Source: Dinoroseobacter sp.
GTDB taxonomy: Bacteria; Pseudomonadota; Alphaproteobacteria; Rhodobacterales; Rhodobacteraceae
Direction: 5' to 3'
Assembly: GCA_030066795.1 (NCBI GenBank)
Contig: JASJAW010000040.1
Coordinates: forward strand, 62,001 to 126,000
DNA: 64,000 nucleotides
Shown here piece by piece: positions 11,228 through 20,871 of the stretch. Below the pieces are notes generated by a model. It saw nothing but the letters and a program-made list of their open reading frames with translations, had not been told where the DNA came from and did not search any database. Position numbers and translations under genes: made by a program. How positions within the stretch are numbered: position 1 is the stretch's first letter; each line of letters begins with the position of its first letter.

Positions 11228-11977
11228 ATGACAACCGCGCAAACCACCGTCGATCCAAGCGAAATCGCCAAATTCGAAGCGATGGCTGCGGAATGGTGGG
11301 ATCCAACCGGTAAGTTCAAGCCACTGCACCTGATGAACCCGGTCCGGCTCGATTACATCACCCGACAGATTGCTGCCGAGCATGGGCGCGACCTGACGGA
11401 GTCGGCACCGTTCAAAGGGTTGCGCATTCTGGACATCGGCTGCGGAGGTGGCTTGCTGTCTGAGCCCATGGCGCGGCTTGGGGCGACGGTCGTTGGCGCA
11501 GACGCAGCGGAAAGGAACATCCCTGTTGCCCGTATCCACGCCGAGCAATCGGGGTTGGAGATTGACTATCGCCATACAACTGCAGAGGCGATGGCAGCGG
11601 ATGGCGAGCAGTTCGATGCCGTACTAAACATGGAAGTTGTTGAGCACGTTGCCGACCCGCTGGCCTATCTGACCGCGTGCGCCGCGCTTCTGAAACCGGG
11701 TGGGATCATGTGTTGTTCTACCATCAACCGAAACCCAAAGAGCTTCGCAATGGCGATCGTCGGAGCGGAGTATGTCATGAAGTGGTTGCCCAAAGGCACT
11801 CATGAATGGAACAAGTTCATCACACCTGACGAGCTGTTTGACTTGTTGCGTCAGGCAGGCCTCGACCCGGTGGATCGCAAAGGTTTTGTGTTCAATCCGA
11901 TCTCATGGAGCTGGGGAATCTCGGACCGCGACTTAAGCGTGAACTACGTCACAGCGTCTGTGCGTCCGACTGCCTAG
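11228..11977 (+). CDS. ubiG: Ubiquinone biosynthesis O-methyltransferase
   Basis: 249 residues. It performs both O-methylation steps in ubiquinone synthesis using S-adenosylmethionine. Evidence: N-terminal [19 protein letters not shown], typical of UbiG; SAM-binding [19 protein letters not shown]; and the C-terminal NPISWSW segment. A GAGAGAG stretch precedes the ATG. Ubiquinone serves respiration and cyclic photosynthetic electron flow, but the gene itself is a housekeeping one. Confidence 0.96.
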   Translation: MTTAQTTVDPSEIAKFEAMAAEWWDPTGKFKPLHLMNPVRLDYITRQIAAEHGRDLTESAPFKGLRILDIGCGGGLLSEPMARLGATVVGADAAERNIPVARIHAEQSGLEIDYRHTTAEAMAADGEQFDAVLNMEVVEHVADPLAYLTACAALLKPGGIMCCSTINRNPKSFAMAIVGAEYVMKWLPKGTHEWNKFITPDELFDLLRQAGLDPVDRKGFVFNPISWSWGISDRDLSVNYVTASVRPTA

Positions 11978-12012
11978 GTAAAAGAGTTTCTCGGCATCTC
12001 GTAGAGGCTTTG

Positions 12013-12186
12013 ATGATGTTCGGTAAGTCGCCAAACTCTGATAGCAGCATGATTGCTCGGGATTCTTGGTCTCGACAGAGGTTTTTTGAGCGATACAAGG
12101 CCCTGGCAGTTGACCTTCTCGAACCGTTCAAAATAGGGTCTAACGCCGGGCGAAGAGCGCCATTCAGCCAAGAATTGGGACCTTGA
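12013..12186 (+). other. Possible short reading frame before the GT61 remnant
   Basis: A 57-codon frame starting MMFGKSPNSDSS and ending QELGP stops 2 bp before the ATG of the glycosyltransferase remnant. It could be a displaced 5' part of that gene or chance. I recognise no domain. Confidence 0.25.
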
Positions 12187-12188
12187 CG

Positions 12189-13453
12189 ATGCCGAGCGAA
12201 GATGGGCCGGAATTCGACCTTTCGAGCTACAATATTACAGATACACGCGCCCACTTTGTGCGCGATGTAGACGGCGTGAAGATAGTCAATAAATCTGGAA
12301 AACGACAGCGCGTTCTAACAGCGGCGTCTACGTTCATGACTTGCGGGAAGTACGCCGTAATACTCAATTCGCAGAGGAAGTTGAGACTTGCAGGCGCAAA
12401 TTCTCTTTCAGGAACAGAACTTCAACAGGATTCCAAGAGGAAGCCGTTTGTTTTACGCATCAAGGCTACTTTGAATTGAAAACTGTTAGATCTGGGGAAA
12501 AGTTCCTCTGGGTTTCGGGCGGCAGCGACAGGCTGGGTGAGGCGCTCAATCCTGACGGTCGTCACTTCAAGACAAAAATTGACATCATTAATAACCCGCA
12601 GCACGTCAGCGGCCAGAATGTCGTATTTAATGGCGTTGGTCGCGCCTCTAACTACTATCACTGGGTTGGCGAGCAAATGCCGCGTCTAGCTTTGATGAAA
12701 AAATATATCGATTTAGGCGAAGTTGATAATATCGTAGTTTTTGTCAAACAGCACGTGGGCTTTATTGAAGCGTCAGTGCGTACTTTATTTCCGGAATTCA
12801 AAGGGGATGTCGTTTAGGTACTAGGGCATTCTGCTTCGTCAGATCAGGCTTATTTCTTTGTGCAGCACGGTCTGGCAGAGCGCAGCAAGGATTCTGACAG
12901 TCCCGAGAAGAAAATTCTCCCATTTCGCTCCAGTATTGGCTCGATTATTGATCTGTGTGAGCACTTCGACTCCGTAGCCGCGCGCGTCGTCGCGACCAAA
13001 CCTTCCTTTCCTGAAGTTGCAGTTATTTCCCGCGATAAAGCAGATCAGCGGTTTTGGTCAAACGAGCAAGATGTAGTAACCGCAATTGGTGAAAAGGCAC
13101 AAAAGATATACTCAGAAGAGCTGAGCTTTCGTGAGCAGATTAGTGTTTTTAACAATGCCAAAACAATTATTGCTCAGCATGGCGCAGGCCTTGCGAATTC
13201 CATATTTTGTAAACCCGGAACACGCGTGATTGAAGTCACAAGCCGGAGCCATGCAAGACGGGCTTGGGATTTTGGAAAACTGGCTATTGCCCGCGGCCTC
13301 GAATACCATGTTGTTGTGATAGACGCGGTTCTTGACGACCCTTTCGTCAATACGCAAACACCTGCTGAACGTATCCCACCTTGCTATGCAAGCGATCTGC
13401 GCGCGTCGGATGAGGCTATCAGATTTCTGGTCGATCTTTGCAGTTCGAAATAA
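12189..13453 (+). pseudogene. Decayed GT61 (DUF563) glycosyltransferase
   Basis: The frame starting MPSEDGPEFD runs to about 12400. Sense coding then continues in another frame (FQEEAVCFTHQGYFELKT), which implies a frameshift near 12380-12440. That second frame has the central GT61 segment NYYHWVGEQMPRLALM, then an in-frame amber codon at 12815-12817. Past it the same frame resumes to a natural end and carries the conserved FREQISVFNNAKTIIAQHGA and KPGTRVIEV core. Two independent lesions in an otherwise recognisable gene indicate a pseudogene, or sequencing errors at both points. It is more A+T-rich than its neighbours, suggesting transfer. GT61 enzymes usually decorate surface polysaccharide. 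Confidence 0.75.
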
Positions 13454-13737
13454 AGAAATTGAACCAAGTCCGATTTTATTCTCGTAGCTCAAGCCGAGAA
13501 TATGGTGGAGCGGTCGATATCAGAAAGTATCAGCTCGATCGTCCATGTCCCAACGACATGGCTGGAAACACCACTGCCAGCAAACATGGTATGTGCTGCA
13601 GACAAGCCTGACCTGGCGGGTCTACAAAGAAGGTACATGCCTGTTTTTGACGTTTCTCGCTTCAGAGTCTGCCCTTGCGGTGGGTCCCAAAAAGCCACAC
13701 GATCCGCAGGCAAACAAGATGACAGGGAGGTTGGGCA
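13454..13737. other. Region without a recognisable gene
   Basis: Frames of 70-87 codons exist on both strands but none has a recognisable domain or a convincing ribosome-binding site, and they overlap one another. It may be remnant DNA associated with the adjacent glycosyltransferase relic. The last bases hold a GGGAGG ribosome-binding site for the next gene. Confidence 0.4.
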
Positions 13738-14199
13738 ATGTCGGATCGAAATTTTGAGCCCATGACTAAGGCCGAGGTTGTTGCGGCGCAGCGCGCCTGG
13801 GCAAAATATGTCACCGAACAGGACGTAGACAACCTTCTTGATCTCTACGATTTTGGCGATCCGGATGAACCCTTACTCTTCAAACCCACTCTGGCTGACG
13901 TCATACGTCTCGATCGCGAGGGCGCAAGGGCTTACTTCATTGGCGGAGATCCCAACTACCCCGATGATCATGGGTTCCTGAAACGCGGCTGGCAGAAGGT
14001 AGAATTCCAAAGCGCAGTTGGCCCAATCCTCAAAGCGGGCGGCCTCGGGTACAAGGACATGGGGCACTACACCTTTGTTGACGCTGAGGGTAACGCCACC
14101 CGCGCGGACTATACCTTTGCCTATCACAAGCTCGACGGACGCGTGTTAATCTCTTTACACCATTCGTCACTGACATGGTTCCCCCCGGTTGAAGCGTGA
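13738..14199 (+). CDS. NTF2-like/SnoaL-like small protein
   Basis: 153 residues. A GGGAGG box 7 bp before the ATG supports the start. Layout fits the cystatin-like alpha+beta barrel: an N-terminal helix (AQRAWAKYVTEQDVDNLLDLYD), a middle block (FLKRGWQKVEF) and a C-terminal strand pair ending VLISLHHSSLTWFP, which is typical of the CaMKII-association-domain/NTF2 group. Members are enzymes or binding proteins of varied role, so no function is assigned. It stands alone, with no obvious partner. Confidence 0.7.
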   Translation: MSDRNFEPMTKAEVVAAQRAWAKYVTEQDVDNLLDLYDFGDPDEPLLFKPTLADVIRLDREGARAYFIGGDPNYPDDHGFLKRGWQKVEFQSAVGPILKAGGLGYKDMGHYTFVDAEGNATRADYTFAYHKLDGRVLISLHHSSLTWFPPVEA

Positions 14200-14463
14200 A
14201 GGCCACGCTATTTCACCTTCGCTTCCTGAGACCTCATGTTTTGGCCGGGCGTCATGCGACGCTCGCATTTCACTCTGTGCCTCAAACCCTCAGTCCTGAA
14301 AACGTCAGCTGCGTCCCATTTACACGGCCGAATGCTGTCGTTTAACGAAGACCGCCCCCGATATCTCTGTGTCCGCATTGACCGACCAAGTATCGTGACA
14401 GTTCGTGAAATCCCGGCGAAGCTTTCACTTTTCTCAGGTCAGCGATTTGGACAGTCCCAGAAA

Positions 14464-15678
14464 TTAGATGGTCGCTGGCTTCTCCGCTTCGAACTCGATG
14501 GCTGCCTGCTGATCTCCAGCTATTGCGCGCTCGAAGGCTGCGAGGCGCTTATAGATCGACATCAGTTCTACGATGGTCGTCCATGACATCACAAGGAACT
14601 GGAAGGAATTCTCGACGCGTTGGAAGGCTCTTAGAATTTGCTGCATTACACCGAGCGTCACGCCAGCACTGACAATCGTGGGTCCGAGCGCAATGTAGGG
14701 CAAGATCACGCCAGCCTGTAGATAGGAGTACCGCACGACATTAAAATAAAGGTAGTTGAGGTAGAGCCGGAAATAGTTCTTCCGCACATTTTTATAGAGC
14801 TCGCTCAACTTGAGTGGGCGCGCCCGGTCTTTGTTGTCTTCGCCAAGAACGAGTTCTTTCCTAAAGGCTGCTTCGACCCGTTGGTTCCGGAATTCCAATC
14901 CCGGTAGGCGCCACCCTGCAAGGCCAAGGAGGGCCGTTCCAATCACAGACCAGATGATCGCGACGAACACCAATGCTTGTGGCACTTCGCCTATAACCGG
15001 AAGTTCGGTTACGAAAGATGACAGTCCCCAAAGAATGGGCAGAAATGCAAGAAGGGTCATAACGGCATCGATGAAACGCGACCCAAGGGTTTCCATTATC
15101 CTTGCAAACGCCATGGTGTCTTCTTGAATGCGCTGGGATGCGCCTTCGATATGGCGGATCTTCGGCCATAATGCCACGTAGTGATCATTCATCGCCGTGC
15201 GCCATCGGAAAACATAGTGCGACGTGAAAAACGTGATAACCACAGTCGTGATGATGGACACCATCGCGATCTTTAGGAACGTCGCAAGCTTGCTGTAGTA
15301 GTCACTGGCATTGACTGCCCCTGGCTCGGCCAAGGCATCCTGGATCATGTCGTAAAAGGCGCCAAACCATTCGTTGATCATGACGTCAAGCTGTACCTGG
15401 AACCACGTCACAAACACGATTACTGCCGATCCTGCGACCGACCATTTCGCCCATTTGTGCTTGCTGAACCGCAGCCAGAAAAGGGCAAACGCGCCGTAAC
15501 AAAGGGCCGTATATTCATACAGCCAGACGCGCGTTGGATTCCAATCAAGCAGCGTTGAAACGCCCAATAGGTCTTCCCATTGTTTTAATTCGACATGCCA
15601 CAAGGCGATGCAGACAATCGCCCAGAGTACTCCAGACATGGCGAAGTACTTTGGACTTGGAAAAAACGAATGGAACAT
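14464..15678 (-). CDS. sbmA: SbmA/BacA-like peptide transporter
   Basis: 404 residues from the start MFHSFFPSPKYF, which matches the usual SbmA N-terminus; an upstream start in the same frame would add an atypical tail. SbmA/BacA proteins are proton-driven inner-membrane importers of peptides and some antibiotics, built like the membrane half of an ABC exporter but without an ATPase domain. Several long hydrophobic helices are visible, and the conserved segments ESFRWR-like HYVFRWRTAMNDHY, EGASQRIQEDT and YLYFNVVRYSYLQ fit the family. The gene is monocistronic. Confidence 0.9.
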   Translation of the reverse strand: MFHSFFPSPKYFAMSGVLWAIVCIALWHVELKQWEDLLGVSTLLDWNPTRVWLYEYTALCYGAFALFWLRFSKHKWAKWSVAGSAVIVFVTWFQVQLDVMINEWFGAFYDMIQDALAEPGAVNASDYYSKLATFLKIAMVSIITTVVITFFTSHYVFRWRTAMNDHYVALWPKIRHIEGASQRIQEDTMAFARIMETLGSRFIDAVMTLLAFLPILWGLSSFVTELPVIGEVPQALVFVAIIWSVIGTALLGLAGWRLPGLEFRNQRVEAAFRKELVLGEDNKDRARPLKLSELYKNVRKNYFRLYLNYLYFNVVRYSYLQAGVILPYIALGPTIVSAGVTLGVMQQILRAFQRVENSFQFLVMSWTTIVELMSIYKRLAAFERAIAGDQQAAIEFEAEKPATI

Positions 15679-16145
15679 GGTGAGAGCCCCTAGATGGATT
15701 GCTCGGCGGCCACGCGTTTGGGCAACGCAAACGCGCATAGGCCAATTTTGTTCGCTACAGCGGCTTGATCGCAGCGGACGGTATACGTTCTCTACCTAGT
15801 ACGCTTGAAGAGTGTTTTCAGATTAGGAAAACGCGGTTCCGAGTTTTTCGCTGGAAAACGATGATAGCGACGCAGTTCGGGAAGATAACCGGTAGGACTG
15901 TCAATCAGACCAACGGTTTGAGGAACGACACCCGGAAAGAAACACCCCGCTGCTTCAAACTAGGCGCATTTGGGCTTTGAAGGGGAAGCACTTCTTCGGA
16001 CCCGATTAGGTTTCCCTGGCTTTGCGAATTCAGCTGTCTGGGCTTGGCGTTCCGCGCAACCTGCGACGAGCGGTATGGGTCGATCCCGATTAACCGTTGT
16101 TTCGCCTGTTATTCTGAAACCTAGCTTTCACCGGGCTAAAGGCCT
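15679..16145. other. 467-base intergenic region between sbmA and the ABC exporter gene
   Basis: No convincing gene. It contains the sbmA promoter side and the 3' side of the ABC exporter gene. Apart from the inverted repeat listed separately, I see no repeat, RNA gene or terminator. Short frames here lack ribosome-binding sites and known domains. Confidence 0.45.
15713..15735. promoter_or_regulatory. Inverted repeat upstream of sbmA
   Basis: CGCGTTTG-GGCAACG-CAAACGCG is a perfect 8-bp repeat with a 7-base centre, 35 bp upstream of the sbmA ATG. Its place suits an operator or a 5'-leader hairpin. The regulator is unknown. Confidence 0.4.
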
Positions 16146-17936
16146 CTATCTGCCGTAGCCCTGCTTCTGGGCGTTGTAGAGAGTGGCGTAAAGTGCTCCT
16201 TTTTGCATCAGTTCCGCGTGCGACCCACTTTCGACCAGTTGGCCGGATTCAAGCACGTGGATGCAGTCGGCATCGGTCACCGAGGACAGACGATGCGCAA
16301 CGATAATCGTGGTCTTCCCCGCCGACAGCCGCCCAAGGGCGCGCTTGACACGGTCCTCGGTTTTCTGGTCAAGCGCGGACGTCGCTTCATCCAGAAGAAC
16401 GATCGGCGCATCACGCAGAAAAGCACGCGCGATCGCAATCCTCTGTTTCTGGCCCCCAGAAAGTTGGCTACCTTTCGGGCCGACCGGCGCATCTCCACGT
16501 TCTGCAATCAGCTCTGATAGTTCGGCAGCTTCGGCCGCGCCGATCACCTGCGCATCAGTGGCGTCCCTGCGGACATAGCGAATGTTGTCCAGAATCGAGC
16601 TATTGAAAATCACGATATCCTGCGCCACCACGGAAAACGCTCCGCGCAAAGCCGAAATATCGATTTGCGAGAGTGGGGTACCGCCAAGCCGGACCTCCCC
16701 TTCCACAGGATCGTAGAGCCGCCCAAGCAAGCTTAGGATGGTAGTTTTACCAGATCCGGTTGGTCCGACAATCGCAGTGGTCTTGCCCCCCTTAAATGTC
16801 AGGGTCAGATCACGAAAAACGGGCGCTTCATCTTCATACCCGAAGGTCACATTATCCAACACAAGATCAGCGCTCGCATCGAAATCGGTAATTGCGTCCG
16901 GCACTTGCGTGATCTTGGGATCGAGATCGAGCAAGTCGCGAAGATAACTGAGGATGATTAGGTTGGCTTGCAACGCCACAAAGAACCCTGCGAGGCGTCG
17001 AGCCGGATCGAAGATCATGACCAAACCGACAAGGAACGCGATGATGGCGGCTCCATCCAGGTCAAAATCTGGGCTCAGAACCATATAGCCACCGCCACCG
17101 ATCACAAACACATAGACAATGGCAGCGGCGAAATCAATGAAAGGTTGGACAACCGCACCTGTCGTAGCAAGTTTGATGCTCAGGCGCCGAATGCCACGTG
17201 TTTCCCCGATAAGACGCGTTTCCTCCATGTTTTCTTGACCAGAAATCTTAACGGTCCGCATCCCGGAGACGGTCTCGTCAATCGAGTTCATATAGGTGTT
17301 CATTGCTCGCTGCATTTCTTTATTGAGATCTTTGATCCTGCGAGAAACGAGCTGCAGTATGAGGAGGATAACCGGAAGAACGAGAGCAGCGGAAAGAAAC
17401 AGAACCGGCTGCTTATAAGTGAGGTAAATCGAAAGGATCAGAACAGTCGCAACATCACGGACCGCTTTCACGGTTGTTTGACCTACGAACTGGCCGAGCG
17501 CTTGCGCTTGGCCCACAACGCGTAGAATGACGTCCCCGGGTGTGGACTTGTCAAAGAACGCCAGATCAAGTGTCATCAAATGATGCAAGAGGTCACCGCG
17601 CAGCTTCGCCACCGCATCGCTGGTGATCCAGGCTGAAATACGCGGAACCGTGAAGCTCATCACCCCACGGAACATAAACACCCCGAAAACCATGGCGCAG
17701 ATCACAGCCAGTTCGCGCAACGTGCCATTCTCGAAAACAACGCGCAGGCCATCTTCGGTCAACCGCAGAAACTGCTGATAAACCAGCCCCTGCGCGATGA
17801 TCATGCAGAACACAAGGATCAGCCAAGGCATCTTGTCGCGAAGATAATCGGCCCAGAACCAATACACGTTGGCACGGTCCGTTTCCGAGAACATCGGCGA
17901 CTTCATAGGTTTTTCAGTGATGTCTGGCTGAACCAT
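16146..17936 (-). CDS. ABC exporter, fused permease and ATPase (MsbA-like half transporter)
   Basis: 596 residues. The N-terminal half holds six predicted helices with the exporter coupling segment (MRTVKISGQENME). The ATPase half has Walker A GPTGSGKTT, signature LSGGQKQRIAIARAF, Walker B PIVLLDEATSALD and the switch histidine in VAHRLSSV. It should act as a homodimer at the inner membrane exporting lipid, drug or peptide. The substrate cannot be told from sequence. It is transcribed alone, upstream of neither sbmA nor the PGC. Confidence 0.88.
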   Translation of the reverse strand: MVQPDITEKPMKSPMFSETDRANVYWFWADYLRDKMPWLILVFCMIIAQGLVYQQFLRLTEDGLRVVFENGTLRELAVICAMVFGVFMFRGVMSFTVPRISAWITSDAVAKLRGDLLHHLMTLDLAFFDKSTPGDVILRVVGQAQALGQFVGQTTVKAVRDVATVLILSIYLTYKQPVLFLSAALVLPVILLILQLVSRRIKDLNKEMQRAMNTYMNSIDETVSGMRTVKISGQENMEETRLIGETRGIRRLSIKLATTGAVVQPFIDFAAAIVYVFVIGGGGYMVLSPDFDLDGAAIIAFLVGLVMIFDPARRLAGFFVALQANLIILSYLRDLLDLDPKITQVPDAITDFDASADLVLDNVTFGYEDEAPVFRDLTLTFKGGKTTAIVGPTGSGKTTILSLLGRLYDPVEGEVRLGGTPLSQIDISALRGAFSVVAQDIVIFNSSILDNIRYVRRDATDAQVIGAAEAAELSELIAERGDAPVGPKGSQLSGGQKQRIAIARAFLRDAPIVLLDEATSALDQKTEDRVKRALGRLSAGKTTIIVAHRLSSVTDADCIHVLESGQLVESGSHAELMQKGALYATLYNAQKQGYGR

Positions 17937-18033
17937 GCGGCCTTGTATTCCGGAGGATGTCCTACCTTCGTGAACACGGGCAGCGCACTCAAGTCAAGCG
18001 GGCTCAAGGGGGCTGATTGCCACGAAGCAAATA

Positions 18034-18062
18034 GAAAGCGCGCCCGGGACGGACGCGCTTTC
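18034..18062 (-). terminator. Terminator after cycA
   Basis: A 12-bp stem (GAAAGCGCG core, one G-T pair) with a 5-nt loop lies about 20 bp past the cycA stop. On the minus strand it is followed by TATTTG, a weak U-tract. It marks the left boundary of the photosynthesis cluster. Confidence 0.65.
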
Positions 18063-18081
18063 GAATAATCTGGGTCGTTCT

Positions 18082-18513
18082 TTACTGCAGGCTTGCAATA
18101 AAGGCGTAAAGATTGACGGCGTCCTCTTCCTTGCGAACACGGAACGACATCTTTCCACGCGCTTTGTCGTCGCCCGTGGCTTCGCGGATTTTGCCCGTAG
18201 GATCCTGTACGTATGCGACAAACGTCGCTTCGTCATAAACCATACCGCTTTCACCTGCCGCGACGAGGCCGTCGGAATAGTTGAATCCTTCGACCTGCCC
18301 AGCAGTTGCGCCAGCAATGCCGTAAAGGTTTGGGCCGGTCTTAGCCGCTTTACCAGCAAGAACATCCCCCGCATCGTTCTGAACGACATGGCAGGACTGG
18401 CACTGGCGGAAGGCCTTTTCACCGGCGGCTGCATCACCAGAGGCGTGACCGTCTGCGAATGCCGGGGCAGCCAGAAGGGCAGTTGTGGCTGCGGCGATCA
18501 AAGTTAGTTTCAT
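18082..18513 (-). CDS. cycA: Cytochrome c2-type periplasmic electron carrier
   Basis: 143 residues with a cleavable signal peptide (cleavage after APAFA, about residue 20). One heme site, CQSCH, is at 38-42, and the likely axial methionine is M122 in GKMSF. This is the class I c2/c551 type that carries electrons from the bc1 complex to the reaction centre or its cytochrome subunit and to terminal oxidases. It lies just downstream of hemA on the same strand at the edge of the PGC, as in related Roseobacters. Which c-type carrier dominates in vivo is not known. Confidence 0.88.
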   Translation of the reverse strand: MKLTLIAAATTALLAAPAFADGHASGDAAAGEKAFRQCQSCHVVQNDAGDVLAGKAAKTGPNLYGIAGATAGQVEGFNYSDGLVAAGESGMVYDEATFVAYVQDPTGKIREATGDDKARGKMSFRVRKEEDAVNLYAFIASLQ

Positions 18514-18593
18514 GTTCCTCTCCCAAGGGTACTTTACCGGTAGCTGAAGCTAATACGCCTCAAACTGCCGACAAGTTCAACAGTGCTTTGGGC

Positions 18594-19808
18594 TTAGGCG
18601 ACGGCGTGAGCGACTGCGCACTGTTTCCAAAGGACCGAAAGCGCGTTCACAAGATGCTGAAGATCTTCAAGCGAGTGGTTCGGAGACGGTGTGAACCGTA
18701 GTCGCTCTGTGCCTTTGGGAACTGTTGGATAGTTGATCGGCTGCACATAGATGCCGAACTCGTCCATCAAATAGTCCGACAGCATCCGACACTTGACCGG
18801 GTCCTTGATCATAACAGGGATGATATGGCTGGGATTGTTCATGTGCGGAATGCCCGCCGCATCCAGCATGTCGCGCAACTGACGCACCCGCAATTGCTGC
18901 TTCTCACGCTCGATCGTCGAGGTTTTCAGATGCGCGATAGAGGTTTGCGCGGCTGCCGCCACCGCTGGAGGCAGCGCCGTGGTGAAGATGAAGCCCGATG
19001 CAAAAGACCGGATAAAGTCGCACAAAGCTTCCGACCCGGTGATATAACCACCGACCACACCAAACGCTTTGCCCAGAGTACCTTCGATTAGCGTCACGCG
19101 GTCCATTACGCCGTCTCGTTCGGCGATACCGCCACCGCGCGGGCCGTACATGCCCACGGCATGGACCTCATCGAGATAGGTCATCGCGCCGTGCTTGTCG
19201 GCCACGTCGCAAATCTCGGCGATGGGGGCAATATCGCCGTCCATCGAATAAACCGATTCGAACGCGACAATCTTGGGTGCGTTTGCTGGAAGTGCGGACA
19301 GTTTACGATCCAGATCCTCGGGATCATTGTGGTTCCAGATTACCTTGCGCGCGCGCGAATGGCGAATGCCTTCGATCATCGAAGCGTGGTTGAGGGCGTC
19401 GCTAAGAATGATGGCGTCCGGCAGTCGGGAACCCAGCGTGCTCAACGCGGCCCAATTGGACACGTATCCCGAGGTGAATAGAAGCGCTGACTCTTTGCCG
19501 TGAAGATCCGCCAGCTCCTCCTCTAGAAGCCGGTGATGATGATTCGTCCCGGAGATATTACGCGTCCCGCCAGCGCCAGCGCCGCACTGTTCGATGACCT
19601 CAGTCATACGCCCGGTAACCTTAGGATGCTGGCCCATGCCCAGATAATCGTTTGAGCACCACACTGTGATTTCGCGTTTCCCGTCTTCCGCATGACACTG
19701 CGCCTTGGGATGTTGGCCGCACATGCGCTCAAGCTCGGCGAAAATGCGATAGTTTCCTTCGTCCCGAAGCTTGTCGAGCTGGGCCTGGAAAAGGGCGTCA
19801 AAATTCAC
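18594..19808 (-). CDS. hemA: 5-aminolevulinate synthase
   Basis: 404 residues. It condenses glycine and succinyl-CoA to 5-aminolevulinate, the first committed step to heme and bacteriochlorophyll in alphaproteobacteria. The PLP-binding lysine is K247 in GTLGKAFG; the glycine-rich [12 protein letters not shown] segment and [12 protein letters not shown] are also present. The ribosome-binding site GGGAGG precedes the ATG. A PpsR operator overlaps the -35 of its promoter, so tetrapyrrole supply is tied to the photosynthesis regulon. Confidence 0.96.
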   Translation of the reverse strand: MNFDALFQAQLDKLRDEGNYRIFAELERMCGQHPKAQCHAEDGKREITVWCSNDYLGMGQHPKVTGRMTEVIEQCGAGAGGTRNISGTNHHHRLLEEELADLHGKESALLFTSGYVSNWAALSTLGSRLPDAIILSDALNHASMIEGIRHSRARKVIWNHNDPEDLDRKLSALPANAPKIVAFESVYSMDGDIAPIAEICDVADKHGAMTYLDEVHAVGMYGPRGGGIAERDGVMDRVTLIEGTLGKAFGVVGGYITGSEALCDFIRSFASGFIFTTALPPAVAAAAQTSIAHLKTSTIEREKQQLRVRQLRDMLDAAGIPHMNNPSHIIPVMIKDPVKCRMLSDYLMDEFGIYVQPINYPTVPKGTERLRFTPSPNHSLEDLQHLVNALSVLWKQCAVAHAVA

Positions 19809-19838
19809 GGGCGTCCTCCCTTGGTCTTATCTAAAAAT

Positions 19839-19866
19839 CTTACAAGTTGGACACTTTAAGTGTCAA
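19839..19866 (-). promoter_or_regulatory. hemA promoter
   Basis: On the minus strand TTGACA (19861-19866) and TGTAAG (19839-19844) are 16 bp apart, about 30 bp before the hemA ATG. The -35 forms half of the PpsR operator. Between the two boxes lies the perfect palindrome GACACTT-T-AAGTGTC (19850-19864). The assignment is by pattern only. Confidence 0.6.
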
Positions 19867-19878
19867 TTAAAACTTACA
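19861..19878. promoter_or_regulatory. PpsR/CrtJ operator, hemA
   Basis: TGTCAATTAAAACTTACA is an exact TGT-N12-ACA site. It overlaps the hemA -35 box. Confidence 0.8.
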
Positions 19879-20085
19879 GTGCTTGGGTTGACAATTGGGC
19901 CTGATCATTGGTGCCGTGGCCCGCTTCACAGTCCCGAAAAAACACGACAAATGACGCTGCGCCGAGGCACGGGATGGTAACGCGCTTAGCGTAGTTGCAG
20001 CATCGCTAGAGAGGAAAATGTGCGCTTAGGCGATCGCATTGCAGGCGGAACCGAATCGACGAGCGAGTGGGCGAAATCTGGTGGT

Positions 20086-20871
20086 TTAGCCCCGCTTCTC
20101 CTTGGCACTCGGCATAAGCCAACGCCAGAGCTTCTCGTCCGGCAAGGGCACGACCATCAGCCAATGCTCAAGAAGTGCAAGCGCGGTGAACACAGCCAAT
20201 AAGGTGAAGCCAACCGTTTCCGCAGGAGTTTCGGCGGTGAAGAGCCGCTCGAACCAGCAGGTCATGGCAAACGTCAGAGCCGTAACCGAATAAGGAAAGA
20301 GCCAGTTCATTGGGGCAATGTGGAAATGACTCGGCAGATGCGCCAAGGGCGCTGGCAGGAATTCGGTGTTGATCTTCCGCACGCCCAGAAACAGGTTCAG
20401 CTTGGCGCTGATGCGGGCCACGAACAGGATGGCAAAGGTCCAGAGGCCAAACTGGTTGGGGGCGTCCCAGGTCGAAAGCGCCATAGCGATGACAACCGTC
20501 AGAAGCAGCATCTCATGATAGGCGATGGTCCCCCAAGCCCGGAAGAAACGCTCGAATTCGGAACAGTTTTCCGGGCAGGCGTAGGAGTTGGGTCCCGTGA
20601 TGACCCCGGAGAGGAACGCATGTTCGATCCAACCCCAGATCAGCAAGGCCGACCCGAAGGCAATCCAGATGCCAGAGAGCGTTTCGAGTCCGGTTGTGGC
20701 CGAGAACCCGTAAACGCCCAATAGGCCCAGGGGCGCCGTGAGAACCACCGACCGCGCATGGGCGTTTGGCCCGCGGTGGTCGGCGTTCTTCACAATCCAC
20801 AGGATCGCCCCGGTGGCGAACCACCAGACAAACATGGCGCAGAGCGCGACGATCCAAGGATTGGCGAACAT
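20086..20871 (-). CDS. puhE: Photosynthetic complex assembly protein PuhE (DUF3623)
   Basis: 261 residues with six or seven predicted membrane helices (start MFANPWIVALCAMFVWW). PuhE homologs affect reaction centre and antenna assembly and bacteriochlorophyll production. The start overlaps the acsF stop as TGATG, so translation is probably coupled. It ends the puh operon; the next gene, hemA, has its own promoter. The sequence PENCSEFERFFRAWGTIAYHE is a hydrophilic loop typical of the family. Confidence 0.9.
   Translation of the reverse strand: MFANPWIVALCAMFVWWFATGAILWIVKNADHRGPNAHARSVVLTAPLGLLGVYGFSATTGLETLSGIWIAFGSALLIWGWIEHAFLSGVITGPNSYACPENCSEFERFFRAWGTIAYHEMLLLTVVIAMALSTWDAPNQFGLWTFAILFVARISAKLNLFLGVRKINTEFLPAPLAHLPSHFHIAPMNWLFPYSVTALTFAMTCWFERLFTAETPAETVGFTLLAVFTALALLEHWLMVVPLPDEKLWRWLMPSAKEKRG

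Noticed and set aside
13489-13765. Small coding genes on both strands between the GT61 relic and the NTF2-like gene
   Set aside because: The frames overlap, lack ribosome-binding sites and show no known domain.
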